NCBI GenBank assembly: GCA_900542155.1 | Contig: UQMD01000032.1 | Coordinates: forward strand, 1-15,849 | Direction of reading: 5' to 3' | DNA: 15,849 nucleotides | Origin: an uncultured Collinsella sp. | GTDB lineage: Bacteria; Actinomycetota; Coriobacteriia; Coriobacteriales; Coriobacteriaceae | Shown here: one piece after another, positions 14,556 to 15,849 of the stretch | Position numbering within the stretch: the stretch's first letter is position 1 | Layout of the letters: the number at the start of each line of letters is the position of its first letter | The notes under the pieces: model-generated | Told to the model about the DNA's origin: nothing | Databases searched by the model: none | Seen by the model: only the letters and a program-made list of their open reading frames with translations | Position numbers and translations under genes: made by a program

Positions 14556-15665
14556 GTGGCGGTAACAATCAGGCAATGCAACAAGCCGACAAAAGAGCAG
14601 CTAGCGGCTTCCGTGATCCTGACGGGCGCCTCGGCGTTGCGTATGATTCGAGCCGAGCGCCGGCAGATGGGCTACATCGGCTGGAAGGACCTTGAGCCCG
14701 ATGAGGAGCGCCGCGTGCTGTGTACGTCATCGCCTTCGAGCGAGGATATCTATCTTCCCGACTTGGTGCGAATTGGAGCTAAAGGCGGCGAGGTGCAAGA
14801 GGATCTGTGCTTGCTGGTGGGATCTGCGGCGCAGCGCCGCCGCATGCCTGGCGTGGGCTGGTCCGTGTGTTCCGGGTTGCCTGCCGGCTCGATTCTAGAG
14901 GTAGAACCGGGGGTGTACAGCCTATCTCCCGAGGCCCTTTGTGTTGCCGTCGCCCGCGAGGTCGGCTGTATCCAGGCGTTTGCCCTGGCCCAGGAACTGT
15001 GTTCCAAGATTTCACTGAGCGATCGCGGGAAGTATCTGCCTCCCTACAGCTCACCCACCGTGAACAGGCTTGCAAAGGATAAGGATCAACCGCCAGATGT
15101 GGGCTACTTTGAAGTCGAGCCGGTGCTGACGCCCGATCGCCTGGCAGATTACCTTGCCGCATGCAAGGGGAGTGCCGCTAAACAGCTGCTGCGCCTGTGC
15201 CCCTACCTGTCAGAAAACCTGCGCTCGCCCATGGAGTGCATCATGCTCGCTCTGTTTTCGCTTCCGTTTTCCTATGGTGGGTTTGCCTGCGGTCCTTTTA
15301 AGACCGACTACAAGATCGAGTTCGATGACCGCGCGCAGGCAATCTCAGGGATGCCGCATGCAATTTGCGATGCGTATCAGGAAACAGCCCGGTTTGACCT
15401 TGAATACAACGGTGAGCTGGGCCACTCCTCCCGGAAGGGACGTATCCATGATGAAAAACGCAACACGGGCTTGATTACTATGGGAATCGAGGTCGCGACG
15501 GTCAACAACGAAATGCTCTGCGACATGGAAGCGATGGAAGCGCTCGCATGGCGCATCCACCAGCGCATGGGTAAACGATATCAGAATCGCGTAGAGGCTC
15601 GTCGAAAGAGGCAAGATGCTCTGCTGAATACGCTCCGAGCGTGCTTTGGGCTCAAGCCGGCGTAA
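14556..15665 (+). CDS. Uncharacterised protein with Vsr/DUF559-like nuclease signature at C-terminus
   Basis: A 369-residue protein if it starts at the GTG at 14556, with AGGGG about 8 nt upstream; an in-frame TTG at 14538 would overlap comF. The C-terminal third has the spaced pattern FDLEYNG (Asp281, Glu283), H290, then D299 and R302, and a following hydrophobic strand GIEVATV. This resembles the endonuclease-like domain found in AbiEi-like and DUF559 proteins of the Vsr fold. Before it lies SPMECIMLALFSLPFSYGG, also typical of that group, and around residues 115-130 GVYSLSPEALCVAVA, common in the same group. No signal peptide. Base use looks less GC-rich than its neighbours, which suggests transfer. 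It is co-directional with comF, and a repeat module follows it. Activity is not shown. Confidence 0.7.
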   Translation: MAVTIRQCNKPTKEQLAASVILTGASALRMIRAERRQMGYIGWKDLEPDEERRVLCTSSPSSEDIYLPDLVRIGAKGGEVQEDLCLLVGSAAQRRRMPGVGWSVCSGLPAGSILEVEPGVYSLSPEALCVAVAREVGCIQAFALAQELCSKISLSDRGKYLPPYSSPTVNRLAKDKDQPPDVGYFEVEPVLTPDRLADYLAACKGSAAKQLLRLCPYLSENLRSPMECIMLALFSLPFSYGGFACGPFKTDYKIEFDDRAQAISGMPHAICDAYQETARFDLEYNGELGHSSRKGRIHDEKRNTGLITMGIEVATVNNEMLCDMEAMEALAWRIHQRMGKRYQNRVEARRKRQDALLNTLRACFGLKPA

Positions 15666-15667
15666 AA

Positions 15668-15681
15668 CTATAGCTTTATAG
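15668..15681 (+). other. Small AT-rich hairpin after the last gene
   Basis: CTATA (15668-15672) and TATAG (15677-15681) flank GCTT. The 5-bp stem starts 3 nt after the stop codon and is followed by GGGGTCC. It is too weak for a terminator on its own. Confidence 0.3.
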
Positions 15682-15704
15682 GGGGTCCGTTTATATGCGC
15701 TGTG

Positions 15705-15849
15705 CAAAAAACGGCAAATATGAGTACTGTTATTAAACTAGTGGCAGCAAAAACAAAGAAACTTGGGCCGAAAATCTGGATTCATTGAATAGATAAGGTA
15801 GCGCGCAGAGATGTGGTGTAAGAGGCGGGGCATGCCCCGCCTCCGCCCT
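15705..15849 (+). repeat. Right copy of inverted composite module
   Basis: Starts 40 nt after the nuclease-like gene. The inner box 15705-15732 (ending in CAAATATGAGTACTGTTA) matches 135-108 on the minus strand with one mismatch. The middle (15733-15796) keeps AGTGGCAGC and CTTGGGCCGAAAATC, close to sequences in the left copy, with gaps. The outer arm 15797-15849 is a perfect 53-bp inverse of 54-2. It reads outward, like the left copy. CCGTTT (15687-15692) can pair with AAACGG (15709-15714) at its inner border. Confidence 0.85.
15822..15843. terminator. 22-nt perfect palindrome, right copy
   Basis: The same GC-rich palindrome as at 8-29. It could terminate the comF/nuclease-like transcript, but the following bases CCGCCCT are not T-rich. 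Confidence 0.45.

Noticed and set aside
1..15849. Whole window as one composite transposon between the 53-bp repeats
   Set aside because: There is no transposase, integrase or recombinase, and the interior is core genes (tmk, holB, topA, tatC). No target duplication can be seen at the window edges.

Overview
GC-rich, gene-dense bacterial chromosome with 15 protein-coding genes that I can support, 13 on the + strand. The gene content suggests a Coriobacteriia-type actinobacterium, most likely Collinsella or a close relative. The pointers are a tmk-holB-ricT cluster, an archaeal-type topoisomerase I with zinc ribbons and a Lys/Ala tail, a PF12897-type aminotransferase, a minimal TatA/TatC pair beside hypA/hypB, and dispersed GC-rich intergenic palindromes. 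This assignment is inference from gene style; no rRNA or tRNA is present to confirm it.

Layout. 1-199: repeat module with no gene. 200-454 (-): small unknown protein. 604-1908: PLP aminotransferase. 1976-2290: lone STAS protein. 2445-4917: tatA, tatC, hypA and hypB, tightly packed behind one promoter. 4972-7566: type IA topoisomerase, possibly read through from hypB. 7567-7717: strong terminator plus a palindromic repeat between convergent genes. 7718-8665 (-): zinc-ribbon membrane protein. 8868-9923: serine beta-lactamase-fold lipoprotein with a twin-arginine signal. 9924-10131: a second copy of the palindromic repeat, another hairpin and the tmk promoter. 10132-13635: tmk, holB and ricT as one operon. 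13738-15665: comF and a nuclease-like gene. 15666-15849: repeat module with no gene.

How genes may work together. Tat exports folded proteins, and HypA/HypB load nickel into NiFe-hydrogenase before export, so their adjacency makes sense. The beta-lactamase-fold lipoprotein is a likely Tat client. tmk, holB and ricT form a nucleotide/replication/RNA-processing cluster also known from Bacillus.

Most unusual structure. Both ends carry the same roughly 150-bp module in inverted orientation. It has a 28-nt inner box (one mismatch), a diverged middle that keeps short shared islands, and a perfect 53-bp outer arm containing a 22-nt palindrome. Each copy lies just downstream of an outward-reading gene. 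At the right end that gene encodes a protein with a Vsr/DUF559-like nuclease signature. I read this as a dispersed structured element, possibly an undescribed noncoding RNA or mobile repeat. The copy number in the genome cannot be seen from here.
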